A DNA stretch of 64,000 nt, from NCBI GenBank assembly GCA_035576005.1, contig DATLXH010000010.1, positions 1-64,000 of the forward strand, written 5' to 3'. Of this stretch, positions 16,865 to 26,100 are shown one piece after another. The stretch's first letter is position 1. Every line of letters starts with the position of its first letter. Under the pieces are notes generated by a model. The model did not search any database, was not told the origin of the DNA, and saw nothing but the letters and a program-made list of their open reading frames with translations. The DNA is from DATLXH01 sp035576005 (GTDB taxonomy: Bacteria > Acidobacteriota > Thermoanaerobaculia > Gp7-AA8). A program made the translations under genes and the position numbers.

Positions 16865-19220
16865 GACGATTGCGCCTTCGTTGCCCTCAGCTCCCGAAGC
16901 GCCCGCTCGAGCTCGCCGCTGAGCTCGTCTGCGAGCTCCCGAACTCTCGAGCTCGAGCCTGCGCCGCCGCGCCCCAGAGCTTCTAACTCCCCGCAGATGC
17001 GCGCGGCGCCAAGCGCTCCGAGCGCCACGCAACTCCCTTTGAAGGAGTGAGCGGTTAGAGAAAGTTTTTCCGCATCATCGCCTTCGATACTTTCATTGAT
17101 AGACGCAAGCGCTACCGGAATCTCTGCAAGAAACGTATCGATCAGCGATGTCACGAACTCCGGATCATCCTCACCCTGCAGTTCCCTGAGGCCCTGCATA
17201 CTCGCCTCGTCAATCGCGCTCAAGGGTTTCGTATCTGCGGCAGCAGCCGAGAAGGATTCAACGCGGTTCCGACCCTTCGCTTTCGCGACGTAGAGTGCCT
17301 GATCAGCAGCTTCTTTCCATTGATCGATCGTCTGAAGGGTGTCGTCGAGAACGCTGACCCCCGCGCTGAAGGCGATGCGGAACGTCTTGCCTCCTGTCGA
17401 ATGGTGCTCGATCTGGCTGAACTCTTCGCGAAGCCTGTCGACGAGCCTGATCGCGTCGTGATTCTCGAGATCGTCGACGATGATGGCGAACTCCTCCCCT
17501 CCGTACCGTCCCAGGCTGTCGCTCTGGCGGAGGCGTCGACGGAAGAGCGCAGCGAGCGAAATGAGCACACGGTCGCCCGTGGGGTGGCCGTACGTGTCAT
17601 TGACCGTCTTGAAGTGATCGAGATCGACCATCACAAGAGCGCTTCGCTTGCCGCTGCGCCGCGTTTGCGCCATCGCATTCTTCGCACGCTCGAGGAACGC
17701 CGTGTGAGTCAGCAGACCAGTCAGCCCGTCGCGATCCAGGAGACTCTGAAGGAAGCGGGCCCGTTCGAGACGCGCCGCGACCGTAGAGATCAGCAGGCCC
17801 GGCGCGACAGGCTTGATGAGATAGTCGTCCGCACCCGCGCGCAGCGTCTCGATCCTTCTCTGGACCTGGTCCTCGGTCGTGAGAAACATCAGCGGGAGCG
17901 TCGCGTACGCAGGATTCTGCCGGACGTAGCGAGCGAGATCCTGTCCGCTCATTCCCGGCAACAGGATGTCCATGAGGATAAGGTCAGGCCGGAAGGATGT
18001 CAGTGCCGCCTCGAAGTCTTTCGGATCCGTACAGACCAGAACCTGATAGCCGGCCGACCTGAGCACTGTCTCGAGAAACTGCGCCTGCTCGGGATCATCT
18101 TCGACAGACAGATCCTGGGGGCTTCGGTCGCGAGATGCTCTTTGTGAAGCTCGACCCGCCGGATGACAGCATCCCAGTCGACAGGATCTTCGAAGAATCC
18201 ATCCGCGCCACATCGGATGGCCTCGACCTTATCGAGAAACCCGCTGCTCCCGCCGACAACGAGCGCGAGAGTGTCGGCGCGTCCCCCTTTCGCGCGAAGC
18301 CGTTCGATGATCTGGTATCCGATTCCGTCCGGCAGGTCCGATTCCACGATGAGCGCCTCGGGCAGCGCCGCATCGATCGCAGTGACTGCTTCAGCAATCG
18401 TGGCTGCCGTTCGGACTCGCATCCCACGCTCCCTGAGCAACGTCTTGCTCGCGTGATCGCTTACGGCCAGCAGGACGTTGTACGCGGCTGGCTTCTCAGG
18501 GTCGTCAGCTGGCCCCGTCGGATGATCGCTTGCCGAGAACTCGCTCGAGAGCGAGTCGGTGAGAGCGCGTAACTCATCGATGTCAGCGGACGAGACTGAC
18601 GCTTTCGCTTTGAGAAGTTCATTGCAACGTTTTTCGGCTGCCCTTGCCAGAACGGTGACCTTCGGAAATCCGTGAGTCGTCCCGATTCCAGCCAGACTGT
18701 GAAATCCTCGAAGGAGCAGATCCAGCGATTCGAGATCGCGTGGTTCACCCTCGAGGATGGAGATCTGAAAGGCGAGCGATTGGAGTCGTGATTCAGATCC
18801 GCGTATGAATCGATCGCGCAGATCCTCGAGCGACGGGAGACGCGGAGCCTCTTCGGGTTTGTGACCCAGCAGCCGCATCACCTCGTCGTTGAAGGTCCGC
18901 AGGTTGATTGGCTTGCGGATCACGCCGAGGGACTGTTGACGAAGAGTGTGAAGCTCTGTGTCGTCGCTCGTGCCAGTGAGGAAGATTACCGGTATCTCTC
19001 GCGTCTGTGGATCGTTCTCGAGCGCGGCCCGGACTGCGAGGCCATCCATCCCGGGCATGACAACATCGAGGAGAATCGCATCTGGCGGCGAAGTCGTCGC
19101 CAGTCGAAGTCCCTCCGCTGCCGTCGCGGCCTGAGTGACTTTCGTGTTTGCATTTCTCTCGAGCGAACGGCCGACGATGGCGCGGACATCGGCTTCGTCA
19201 TCGATGATGAGCAGTCGCAT
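16861..19220 (-). pseudogene. REC-HPt-REC-REC-GGDEF-HPt regulator with single-base frameshift
   Basis: Begins MRLLIIDDEADVRAIVG at 19220. Order: receiver 1 (LLDVVMPGMDG), HPt-like segment (FHSLAGIGTTHGF), a degenerate receiver (IVESDLPDG; lacks the paired acidic site), then the frame breaks after ATEAPRI near 18110. In the next frame the text resumes as LSVEDDPEQAQFLETVL: a third receiver (LMDILLPGMSG), GGDEF domain (RYGGEEFAII, so a diguanylate cyclase site), and HPt (AHSFKGSCVALG). Adding one C gives RILSVEDD, an ordinary receiver start, and one 786-residue protein. As sequenced it would be truncated or split. It should link phosphorelay to cyclic-di-GMP. Stop overlaps the hybrid kinase start. 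Confidence 0.8.
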
Positions 19221-19566
19221 CGATCAGATGGTGAGGCATGACGCGGACCATGTCATCACTCTTTTTCGCCGTTCGTGCCGCGTTTGAGAAATTACCGGGT
19301 CACTCCCCGGTGAGTCTCACGTGCAGGAGGAGCCGCGCTTGTGGCCGGACATTCCAGTGTCCGGCGCGCCGGAGGCGCCTTCGTCGTGAATGCCGCCGGA
19401 CATTGGAATGTCCGGCCACAAAGGCTTGGCGGTTTCTTCCACCGATCACTTCGCGCCACCGCGAAGTACAGCGACTCAGGATGACGGGTATGTCATCACC
19501 GCCTCACCATTGAGGAGCAACGTTTCTCCTCGAGGGACCCGGCTCGCACATCCAGCCGGGCGGCGA
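19221..19566. other. Gene-free gap with palindromic repeat
   Basis: Holds the nested palindrome at 19341-19419 and an ACTCAGGATGACGG fragment near 19472 that resembles the repeat at 23067-23192. No gene, promoter or RNA recognised. Confidence 0.6.
19341..19419. repeat. Nested palindromic repeat, GGCCGGACATT family
   Basis: Outer inverted arms GTGGCCGGACATTCCA...TGGAATGTCCGGCCAC; each arm is itself palindromic (CCGGACATTCCA-TGTCCGG type). A second copy lies at 36614-36711. Confidence 0.8.
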
Positions 19567-20205
19567 TTACTCCAGATGCTTGGCGAGAATGGCTTGCAGG
19601 TCTTTGAACTCGAGCGGTTTGGAGACGTAGTCGTCGGCCTTGAACTGACTGAGTGCTTCGTGGCGGTTCTTGGAGGAGGTGTAAAGCGAAGTCATGACGA
19701 CCACTTTCGTTGCCGATATTTCTGGATCGTCTTTGATCTGCCGACAGAGCTCTCTGCCGTCAAGCTTCGGCATGAGCACGTCGCTCAGGACGAGATCAGG
19801 CTTGTAGAGTCTTGCCAGCTCCAGACCCTCCTGGCCGTTCCAGGCGGTGACCAGTCCATATCCGAGGGCGCCGATCACTCTTGCCACGACTTCCTGAATC
19901 TCTTTCTCGTCATCGACAACAAGGACGAGGGGGCGGGTCACTTCTGAGGGGGGAGGATTGATCTGGCGTTGATAAGTGGAACGGTTTTCCTTCATCTTCT
20001 GCGCCCAGAGCGATGCAGGCGCGGAAGCCCAGAAGGTCTGCTTGTACGAATGAGGTGCTTTGCAGAAGCAGCCCATGCAATTGGGGCAGGAGATCGTTCG
20101 TTCCTTGTACAGGCAGCTGCACCAGCTGGCATCGCCCGCATTGAAATAGGCTTTGCAGTTGTAACACTCGACTTCGTAACTTGGGCTGCCAGGCTGACTC
20201 GACAT
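19567..20205 (-). CDS. Response regulator with N-terminal cysteine cluster
   Basis: A 212-residue protein. Residues 1-55 carry four cysteine pairs (VECYNC, WCSC, CPNC, CFC), the look of a zinc- or metal-binding finger. Residues about 88-212 are a receiver domain: VLVVDDEKE, phospho-acceptor in LVLSDVLMPKLDG, TSLYTSS, and YVSKPLEF with the conserved Lys. There is no output domain, so signalling is probably through protein contact, with the finger as input or docking module. The start at 20205 removes an unsupported 28-residue extension. It sits alone near the kinase cluster. Confidence 0.85.
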   Translation of the reverse strand: MSSQPGSPSYEVECYNCKAYFNAGDASWCSCLYKERTISCPNCMGCFCKAPHSYKQTFWASAPASLWAQKMKENRSTYQRQINPPPSEVTRPLVLVVDDEKEIQEVVARVIGALGYGLVTAWNGQEGLELARLYKPDLVLSDVLMPKLDGRELCRQIKDDPEISATKVVVMTSLYTSSKNRHEALSQFKADDYVSKPLEFKDLQAILAKHLE

Positions 20206-20383
20206 GGTTACGGTTGAAAACCTCGGAGCGATCTTAAAATATTCGCGCGCAATCAGAACAGGGGGAGCGCTGTTGGTGACTTCTCTCACTCATTCTGTGC
20301 GGATACCGGACTACTCTGCAAGGCCAGACACGTCGGATGGGCGAGCTCATGCAAGATGACGTTTGGGTAATACGGGAGAAACG

Positions 20384-21277
20384 ATGAGAAACATGTCGAA
20401 GACGCTGGTGATGATTGCGGCCGTGCTTTCGTCCTCCTTGGTCGGTTGCCAGAATAGTGAACGGACGATCACCGGAAGTTTCGGCTCCGCCGTGGTGTCA
20501 GGTCAGGTTGCGATGACAGGGGAGCTCGAGGGGAGCAGTCCGGCTGGGATGGTGGTCTCGGTTGTCGGTACGGGCATGACCATGACGCTGTCCGCCGATG
20601 GACGGTTTGCTTTTGTGGGAGCGCCGAAGGAGTCGACGCTGACATTTCGTCGCTCTGCCGATGGCTTCGAGGAGTCGCACCAGGTCGGGGCTGGTAACAA
20701 CCTCATCGTATCGCTGGGAAAGAAGCCTTCGAGTGGTCGTAAGCGCGGTGCGACCACGCGCGTAACGCAGATCGAGGGGCTCATCAAGCAGGTCTCACCG
20801 ACCTCCATCACCGTTACCAGCAGTCACGGAGTTGACGTCGTACTGGACATCAACGACAAGACCAGTATCCGCAAGGGGAAAGATACTCTGACGACCGCCG
20901 CGCTCAAAGTTGGCGACCGCGTGCATGTGCGCGCCGAGATGCGAACTGAGCTTGCAGGGGTTGCCATCGAGATCAAGCTCCAGAATGCAGAAGGGGATGA
21001 TGACGACAAGGACAAGGACGATGGAACGGCTGCCGCCAACGGTAGCGTCGCGTCACTGGGCGATAAACAGCTGGTGGTTACTACGCATGCGGGCTTGCAG
21101 ATTACTGTGAAGATCACCGATCAGACTTCGATCAAGCGTCAGGGACGGGCGATCACTTTTGCAGAGATCAAGGTAGGCGATCGTGTTGAGGCCAAGGGGA
21201 TCCCGATCAATGCGGCGACCATCACCGCCACGAAGATTACTGTGGAGCCTGGGTCGAACAACGGCAAGAAGCCGTAA
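20384..21277 (+). CDS. DUF5666 lipoprotein
   Basis: A 297-residue protein with a lipobox (VLSSSLVGCQ), so outer-membrane or periplasmic lipoprotein. Residues about 35-110 form a small beta domain resembling carboxypeptidase-regulatory folds. Two DUF5666-type repeats follow: VTQIEGLIKQVSPTSITV...VGDRVHVRAE and GSVASLGDKQLVVTT...VGDRVEAKG, separated by an acidic stretch (DDDDKDKDD). The function of DUF5666 is unknown. Start at 20384 has GGGAG eight bases upstream. A strong hairpin follows the stop. Confidence 0.85.
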   Translation: MRNMSKTLVMIAAVLSSSLVGCQNSERTITGSFGSAVVSGQVAMTGELEGSSPAGMVVSVVGTGMTMTLSADGRFAFVGAPKESTLTFRRSADGFEESHQVGAGNNLIVSLGKKPSSGRKRGATTRVTQIEGLIKQVSPTSITVTSSHGVDVVLDINDKTSIRKGKDTLTTAALKVGDRVHVRAEMRTELAGVAIEIKLQNAEGDDDDKDKDDGTAAANGSVASLGDKQLVVTTHAGLQITVKITDQTSIKRQGRAITFAEIKVGDRVEAKGIPINAATITATKITVEPGSNNGKKP

Positions 21278-21296
21278 GCATTCCATCCGCTCCAGT

Positions 21297-21332
21297 GACG
21301 ACAAAGGACGGCTTCGGCCGTCCTTTGTCGTC
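21297..21332. terminator. Bidirectional terminator hairpin
   Basis: A perfect 16-base-pair stem (5' arm GACGACAAAGGACGGC) closed by a TTCG tetraloop, between convergent genes ending at 21277 and 21446. The A/T-containing arms (ACAAAGG, CCTTTGT) would allow termination in both directions though there is no long T tract. Confidence 0.75.
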
Positions 21333-21445
21333 TCACGATGTGGCGCGTTCGAAGATGACCCGCGACCGCGCGACGAACACAGTCGCTGATTCGGGCGGGT
21401 GAAGAGTTGCAGCGGGCACGCTGACGTTCGCGGCCGCGGCACGAC

Positions 21446-22213
21446 TCACCAGGACCGTTTGTAGCGATCGGACATGAAGGTGTAGTAGATGAACCCGAAG
21501 CGCTCGTACCAGCCCTCTTCCTTGAAGTGCTTTTCCTCGCATTCACCGATTTTCTGGAGCGATGCTTTAAGCTTGCCGATCAACTCGATGTGCTTACTGT
21601 CATAAGCCGGATTGAAGGTTTCCTTCAGGGACTTCTCGACCTTCAGTTTTTCGAGCTGCCACCCCGCCGCTGCGAGGCCGTGTACGGAGGAGACGCCGTC
21701 CCCGAACGCGATTCCTTTGTCATACATATTCTTTGTCGCAGCGCCGACGGCACGGAGACGCTCGAGCGAGATGCGCGCCTTTTTCAGATTCGCGTACGCA
21801 GACTCGTAGCATGTTCCGCACTCTTCTGATTCGGCGCATTTGGACGGTATGTGGGGCATATCGGCGGGGGAGTAGTCGGGACTCATCGTCGCATCTTCTT
21901 TCGTCAGCGCCTTGTACGCATCGAGAGCCTCTTTTGCTGCGCTTCCAAGGTCTGTGGCCTGCTTGACCTTGCCTTTCAGATCTGCGCCCGACTTGTTCGC
22001 CAGACCGATTGTGCGGTCGTGCTCGTCTTTGTCGTGCTTGTAGCTGTCGACTTTCGCCTGCGCATCCATCGCTTTCTTTGCAGGCTCCATCGAGTCGCGG
22101 AACTTCTGCAGGTCCCTGACGGTTTCTTTCCAGTCTGCCCTCTCCGGCTGCCCGGCGTGGAGAGGCGTTGCGAGAATCGTGATGCTGAAGAATCCTATGA
22201 GCAGCGGCTTCAT
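21446..22213 (-). CDS. Exported coiled-coil-like protein, unknown
   Basis: A 255-residue protein with a signal peptide (MKPLLIGFFSITILATPLHA). The mature part is almost all helical and charged (long Lys/Glu/Asp runs at about 20-105), with a cysteine group CAESEECGTC near residue 125 and one Cys in GECEEKHF near 225. It ends YERFGFIYYTFMSDRYKRSW. I do not recognise the family. Its ATG overlaps the stop of the upstream gene (ATGA), so the two are coupled and probably act together at the cell envelope. Confidence 0.75.
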   Translation of the reverse strand: MKPLLIGFFSITILATPLHAGQPERADWKETVRDLQKFRDSMEPAKKAMDAQAKVDSYKHDKDEHDRTIGLANKSGADLKGKVKQATDLGSAAKEALDAYKALTKEDATMSPDYSPADMPHIPSKCAESEECGTCYESAYANLKKARISLERLRAVGAATKNMYDKGIAFGDGVSSVHGLAAAGWQLEKLKVEKSLKETFNPAYDSKHIELIGKLKASLQKIGECEEKHFKEEGWYERFGFIYYTFMSDRYKRSW

Positions 22214-22890
22214 GCCGGTCTCCTTCTAAGTACGACGACGGCGAGTAGCGCAACCGCAACAAACAGCAGTGCGGCGATCACCCACAGCACCGGCGAGCCA
22301 GCGGTGGATGAGGTTGTCGTTGTTGTCGCGATCGAGCCAGCCTGACCTGTAACTGAGCCGCCCGTCTTCCCCTGCGTCAGGCGGGCATACTCGGCGGGTG
22401 GCACGAGCCCGGGATCCATGGGTGGCTGAATAGGTTCGCCGGTCCAGACGAGCAGGCGATACGGCATGCCGGCTGCCGCGCCGGACACCGAAATCTTGAG
22501 ATCGCCTTCTGTCCGTGTCTGAAAGAGCGCCGATCCATCGGCCTTGGTGGAACCGCTGGCCTCCGGCTGATCAAAGCTGTACTTTGACAGCTCGACCTTG
22601 AGATCGTCGCCAGGATTGGTTGCCGAAACCATGACGGAGACGGGCTGGTTGACCTTGAGCTCCCCGACGACAAAGTGATGCGGAACGGCATCGGTCTGAC
22701 CGTCAAATGCCATGACCTTGCCTCCGGCGGGGAGATCGGGATCCTCGACCGGTTCGATGCCCCACAAGGGAATCTCTTCCTGACCGAACGCTGCAGCAGC
22801 CATCGCGAAAACGACGCACGCGAGAAAGCGCGCAGTCGCGGGGCGTTTTACACCGGAGGGACGAAGAATCTGGCGATTACCTTGAGTCAT
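22210..22890 (-). CDS. Exported beta-sandwich protein with C-terminal membrane anchor
   Basis: A 226-residue protein. A basic N-terminus and helix (FLACVVFAMAAAAFGQ) form a signal peptide. Residues about 45-150 look like a beta-sandwich of the pre-peptidase C-terminal kind (FVVGELKVNQPVSVMVSATN; GDLKISVSGAAAGMPYRLLV). A Thr/Ser linker (IATTTTTSSTAGS) leads to one membrane helix (VLWVIAALLFVAVALLAVVVL) and RRR, giving a periplasmic domain with cytoplasmic tail. Start 22890 has AAGG ten bases upstream. First gene of a two-gene operon with the secreted helical protein. Function unknown. Confidence 0.75.
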   Translation of the reverse strand: MTQGNRQILRPSGVKRPATARFLACVVFAMAAAAFGQEEIPLWGIEPVEDPDLPAGGKVMAFDGQTDAVPHHFVVGELKVNQPVSVMVSATNPGDDLKVELSKYSFDQPEASGSTKADGSALFQTRTEGDLKISVSGAAAGMPYRLLVWTGEPIQPPMDPGLVPPAEYARLTQGKTGGSVTGQAGSIATTTTTSSTAGSPVLWVIAALLFVAVALLAVVVLRRRPA

Positions 22891-23235
22891 GAATCCGCCT
22901 TTTGACTGAGTGGGTCCGGCGATTGTACGGGCGCAGACCCTCTGCTGCAATCCCGGTCCCGATTCGCTGCCGCGATCGCGGGGACCAAACGTGCAGATCT
23001 CTAACGACTCGTGCGGATTGCAAGGAACGATCAGGTCACTCCGAGCAGCAACTGTGCGGCGTTGATGACATCCCGTCATCCTGAGGAGCGTCTTGTGCGA
23101 CGAGAGGATCTCGATATGGGAAGATGCTTGATTGAACAGTAGCGCATTCTGAGATCCTTCGTCGCAAAAGCGCTCCTCAGGATGACGATGTCATGGAAAG
23201 AGGGATGTACGGCATGGCGGTGACCGACAGTACGG
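22891..23235. other. Gene-free gap with inverted repeat
   Basis: Upstream region of the two-gene exported operon and 3' flank of the PAS kinase. Contains the inverted repeat at 23067-23192; nothing else recognised. Confidence 0.6.
23067..23192. repeat. MITE-like inverted repeat
   Basis: Left arm GACATCCCGTCATCCTGAGG and right arm CCTCAGGATGACGATGTC are inverted copies; the match continues inward (GAGCG...GTCGCA, GAGATCC). About 126 bases with no coding capacity. A partial relative lies near 19472. Confidence 0.75.
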
Positions 23236-25188
23236 TCAGCTTGCCGGCGTCAGCTGGAGAAGTGTTTCCACCAGGTCATGCGGCTCGACTGGCTTGGTGA
23301 GGTAACCGTTGAAGCCGGCGGCGAGCGCATTGGCTCGGTCTTCAGGGCGTCCGAACGCGGTGAGCGCGATGACCGGGGTCTGACCAATCTTTCCTTCGAG
23401 CGCGCGAAGTTCCCGGAGGAAGACGTAACCATCTTCTTCCGGCATGGCGATGTCGCAGACCACGCTGTCAGGCTGCTTGTCGCGTAGCGCCATGAGTCCT
23501 TCCCGAACGGAGGGGGCCGTGTGCACAGTTGCATGAGCGCGGCGGAGGATGGCGGCCACTGCGTCGCGCGTGTAGTCCTGATCGTCAACGACGAGAATCG
23601 TGCGAGCAGTCAGTGACGACAGTTCGCGCTCGACAGGGGCGGAAAGGGATGTCGCGGGCCCCCTGACCCTCCCCTCGAATGTCGCAGACGACTCCAGAAC
23701 GAGAAACTCGACGGTAAAGGTTGCGCCTTTGCCCGGACCGTCGCTCGTTGCGGTGATACGACCACCGTGGAGCTCGACGAGGCTTCTGACGATGGCCAGA
23801 CCGAGTCCAAGTCCGCCATGGGATCGTGTGGAGGAGCTGTCAGCCTGACGAAAGGCCTCGAAAACATGAGGAAGGAACTCGGTCTCGATCCCCATCCCGG
23901 TATCTTTGACATCAAGTCGGACGAACGATCCGATGTGCTCGAGTCGCACCGTCACGGAACCGCCGCGGGGAGTGAACTTCACAGCGTTGGATAGCAGGTT
24001 CCAGATGATCTGCTGGAGGCGACCTTCATTCCCTGCGATCTCAGGCAGGTGGGCTGGGATCGTCGTGATGACCTCGATATTTTTGGCAACGGCCGCGGGA
24101 TGAATCGCTGTCGCCGCCGCACGCGTCACGGTGGCGAGCTCTACCGGTTCGGGCTCGAAGGTCAGTTTTCCGGAGGTAATGCGGGAAACATCGAGCACCT
24201 CTTCGATTAACTGCGCCTGAGCGCCTGCGCTCCGCTCGATCGCATCGATCGCATCGACGGACTCGGACTTGCTCAATCCCAGCTTGAGCAGGCGGGCCCA
24301 ACCGAGGACTGCAGTCAGGGGAGTGCGTAACTCGTGTGAGAGCGTTGCGAGGAATTCGTCCTTCATCCGGCTGACGCGCTCGAGCTCGGAAGCGTGCAGC
24401 TCGAGCTTCTGGCGGGCCTTCACGTGCTCAGTTACATCTATTCCATGAACGAAGATGCCGTTTACCTCGCCGCTGCTGTCCCGCGTAGGCTGGTACATGA
24501 AGTTCACGAAGAGCTCGTCGAGAGAGTCGCCGCGCTGCAGCATTAAGCGTGCCTCGGTTCCGGTAAAGCCAGAGCCGGTCTGGTACACGGTGTCGAGTAA
24601 CTCAAAAAAGCCCTGCCCTGCCAGCTCCGGCATGGCCTCACGAATCGGACGTCCGATAATCTTCCGATCCGGCCCGACCAGTTGCATGTATAGGGGATTC
24701 ACGAACTCGAATACATGCTCAGGTGCTCGCAGCGTTGCAATGGCAGCGGGTGCCTGCTCGAAGATTTCGCGCAGAGCCAGGCGTTCACGCTCGAGCGATA
24801 GCTGGAGGTCACGAGCGACGGTGATGTCCGTGTTGATACCGACCCAGCGATAGATGGAACCGTTATCGTCACGCAGGGGGCGGGCCCGTGTGAGGAACCA
24901 ACGGAACACCCCATCGTGTCGCCGCAGGGGGAATTGAAGCTCGAATGCGTTTCCTGTCGCGATAGAGCTCAACCATTGCTCTTTGATGTTGTCGAGGAGA
25001 GCTGGATCGTGAACGGATTCCCAACCCCAGCCCTGCATCTGTTCGTAGGTCGTACCCGTGTACTCGTACCAGCCTCGGTTGTAGTAATCGATAAAGCCGT
25101 CGGCGCGGGCGGTCCACGCGAGTTGAGGCATCTCGTCATAGAGCTTGCGGAAGAGCCCTTGGGAGTCTTCGAGTGGGGTGTCGATCAT
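23236..25188 (-). CDS. PAS hybrid histidine kinase
   Basis: A 650-residue soluble kinase. Two PAS domains: about 12-130 (MPQLAWTARADGFIDYYN) and 145-260 (APAAIATLRAPEHVFEFVN, followed by a PAC-type HGIDVTEH). HisKA has the acceptor in ATLSHELRTPL near residue 285; HATPase shows NLLSNAVKF and GGLGLGLAIV; the C-terminal receiver has ILVVDDQD, CDIAMPEEDG and YLTKPVEP. No membrane helix, so a cytoplasmic cue is sensed. The ATG at 25188 is favoured over an upstream extension with no domain; AGGA lies 13 bases before it. Divergent from the sensory protein and second kinase at 25332. Confidence 0.92.
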   Translation of the reverse strand: MIDTPLEDSQGLFRKLYDEMPQLAWTARADGFIDYYNRGWYEYTGTTYEQMQGWGWESVHDPALLDNIKEQWLSSIATGNAFELQFPLRRHDGVFRWFLTRARPLRDDNGSIYRWVGINTDITVARDLQLSLERERLALREIFEQAPAAIATLRAPEHVFEFVNPLYMQLVGPDRKIIGRPIREAMPELAGQGFFELLDTVYQTGSGFTGTEARLMLQRGDSLDELFVNFMYQPTRDSSGEVNGIFVHGIDVTEHVKARQKLELHASELERVSRMKDEFLATLSHELRTPLTAVLGWARLLKLGLSKSESVDAIDAIERSAGAQAQLIEEVLDVSRITSGKLTFEPEPVELATVTRAAATAIHPAAVAKNIEVITTIPAHLPEIAGNEGRLQQIIWNLLSNAVKFTPRGGSVTVRLEHIGSFVRLDVKDTGMGIETEFLPHVFEAFRQADSSSTRSHGGLGLGLAIVRSLVELHGGRITATSDGPGKGATFTVEFLVLESSATFEGRVRGPATSLSAPVERELSSLTARTILVVDDQDYTRDAVAAILRRAHATVHTAPSVREGLMALRDKQPDSVVCDIAMPEEDGYVFLRELRALEGKIGQTPVIALTAFGRPEDRANALAAGFNGYLTKPVEPHDLVETLLQLTPAS

Positions 25189-25331
25189 GATGTGTCCGTC
25201 CTGGGTCCGTGGGCGGGACGGAGGCGTCACGTGGTATTTGAGAGATTCGGGCCAACGCTCCGGGTATGTCCCGAGAGTATTCTGACCGTCAGCGCGGAAT
25301 GGCGCTTTTCTTGCGCTGCTCCCTACGTCCC

Positions 25332-26096
25332 ATGGACCCATCACGGCACGACTACGACCTCACGAGCTTTCACCTCAGCGATCTCGTGAGATGTGCCGCG
25401 CACGCTCGAACGCTGGGCGAGGGCCTCACTTCGATGGAACAGGTTGCCGATCGGGTCGTCGACTTTCTCTACGGCTCGTTTCGTGATCCGATAACGGGAC
25501 GCGCTGCCTGTGCACTGGTCCGCTTCTTTGAGACAGAGAGTTATAGCGTCATTCCCGGCGATCGGCGGCTTGCGCTGGCCCGTCAGTTTCCCGATGCCGA
25601 TGAATCACCGTCGATGAAGTACCTTGTTTTACTGGCAACGCGAGGAGACGAGAAGGCGTGGAACGACCCGGCGGCCTCACGAAGCCACGGAGCGATTCCG
25701 CTGCCGAGTGAGGAGATCGTCGAACAGGCGCCGATGATTGCACGGATGATCAAGCAGCTCGGTCTCCCGATTCAGGCGCTGATCTCGTCGGACCCCGGAT
25801 TCCTGCTCGAAGCCCAGCAGACGACCTTCAACATCTTTCACGTTGCGGAGGCGATTGGAAGTCCTTACATCCCCGCGCAGAAGGAGTTTGTCGAACCTTA
25901 CGGGATCCACTCGGTTCTCGGTTTCGGGGGGCTGCTGCCCAGTGGCAATCTTTTCGTCACCGTGATGTTCGCGCGGGTATCGATTCCACATGAGACGGCG
26001 GAGCTCTTCCGTACGCTCGCGCTCAACGTGAAGCTGGCTCTCCTGCCGTTCGCCGGCGACCGTGTATTCAGCGCGCCTGTGCAGGGCAGGGCCTAG
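25332..26096 (+). CDS. Putative sensory protein paired with histidine kinase
   Basis: A 254-residue protein with no signal or membrane helix. It resembles an uncharacterised conserved domain I associate with the N-termini of some histidine kinases: ALVRFFET, PSMKYLVLLATRGDE, the strongly conserved-looking IPLPSEEIVEQAPMIA, and VEPYGIHSVLGFGG then PSGNLFVTVMF. The last part looks like a GAF-type fold. It ends four bases before the next kinase gene, so both are surely co-translated, and it may be its input subunit. Starts at 25266 or 25302 are also possible; no ribosome-binding site decides. Confidence 0.7.
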   Translation: MDPSRHDYDLTSFHLSDLVRCAAHARTLGEGLTSMEQVADRVVDFLYGSFRDPITGRAACALVRFFETESYSVIPGDRRLALARQFPDADESPSMKYLVLLATRGDEKAWNDPAASRSHGAIPLPSEEIVEQAPMIARMIKQLGLPIQALISSDPGFLLEAQQTTFNIFHVAEAIGSPYIPAQKEFVEPYGIHSVLGFGGLLPSGNLFVTVMFARVSIPHETAELFRTLALNVKLALLPFAGDRVFSAPVQGRA

Positions 26097-26100
26097 ATCG

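Noticed and set aside
16861..18213. A separate GGDEF gene starting at 18213
   Set aside because: The first 35 residues would be unrelated to any domain, and the third receiver starts exactly at the frame break, so one frameshifted gene is the better reading.
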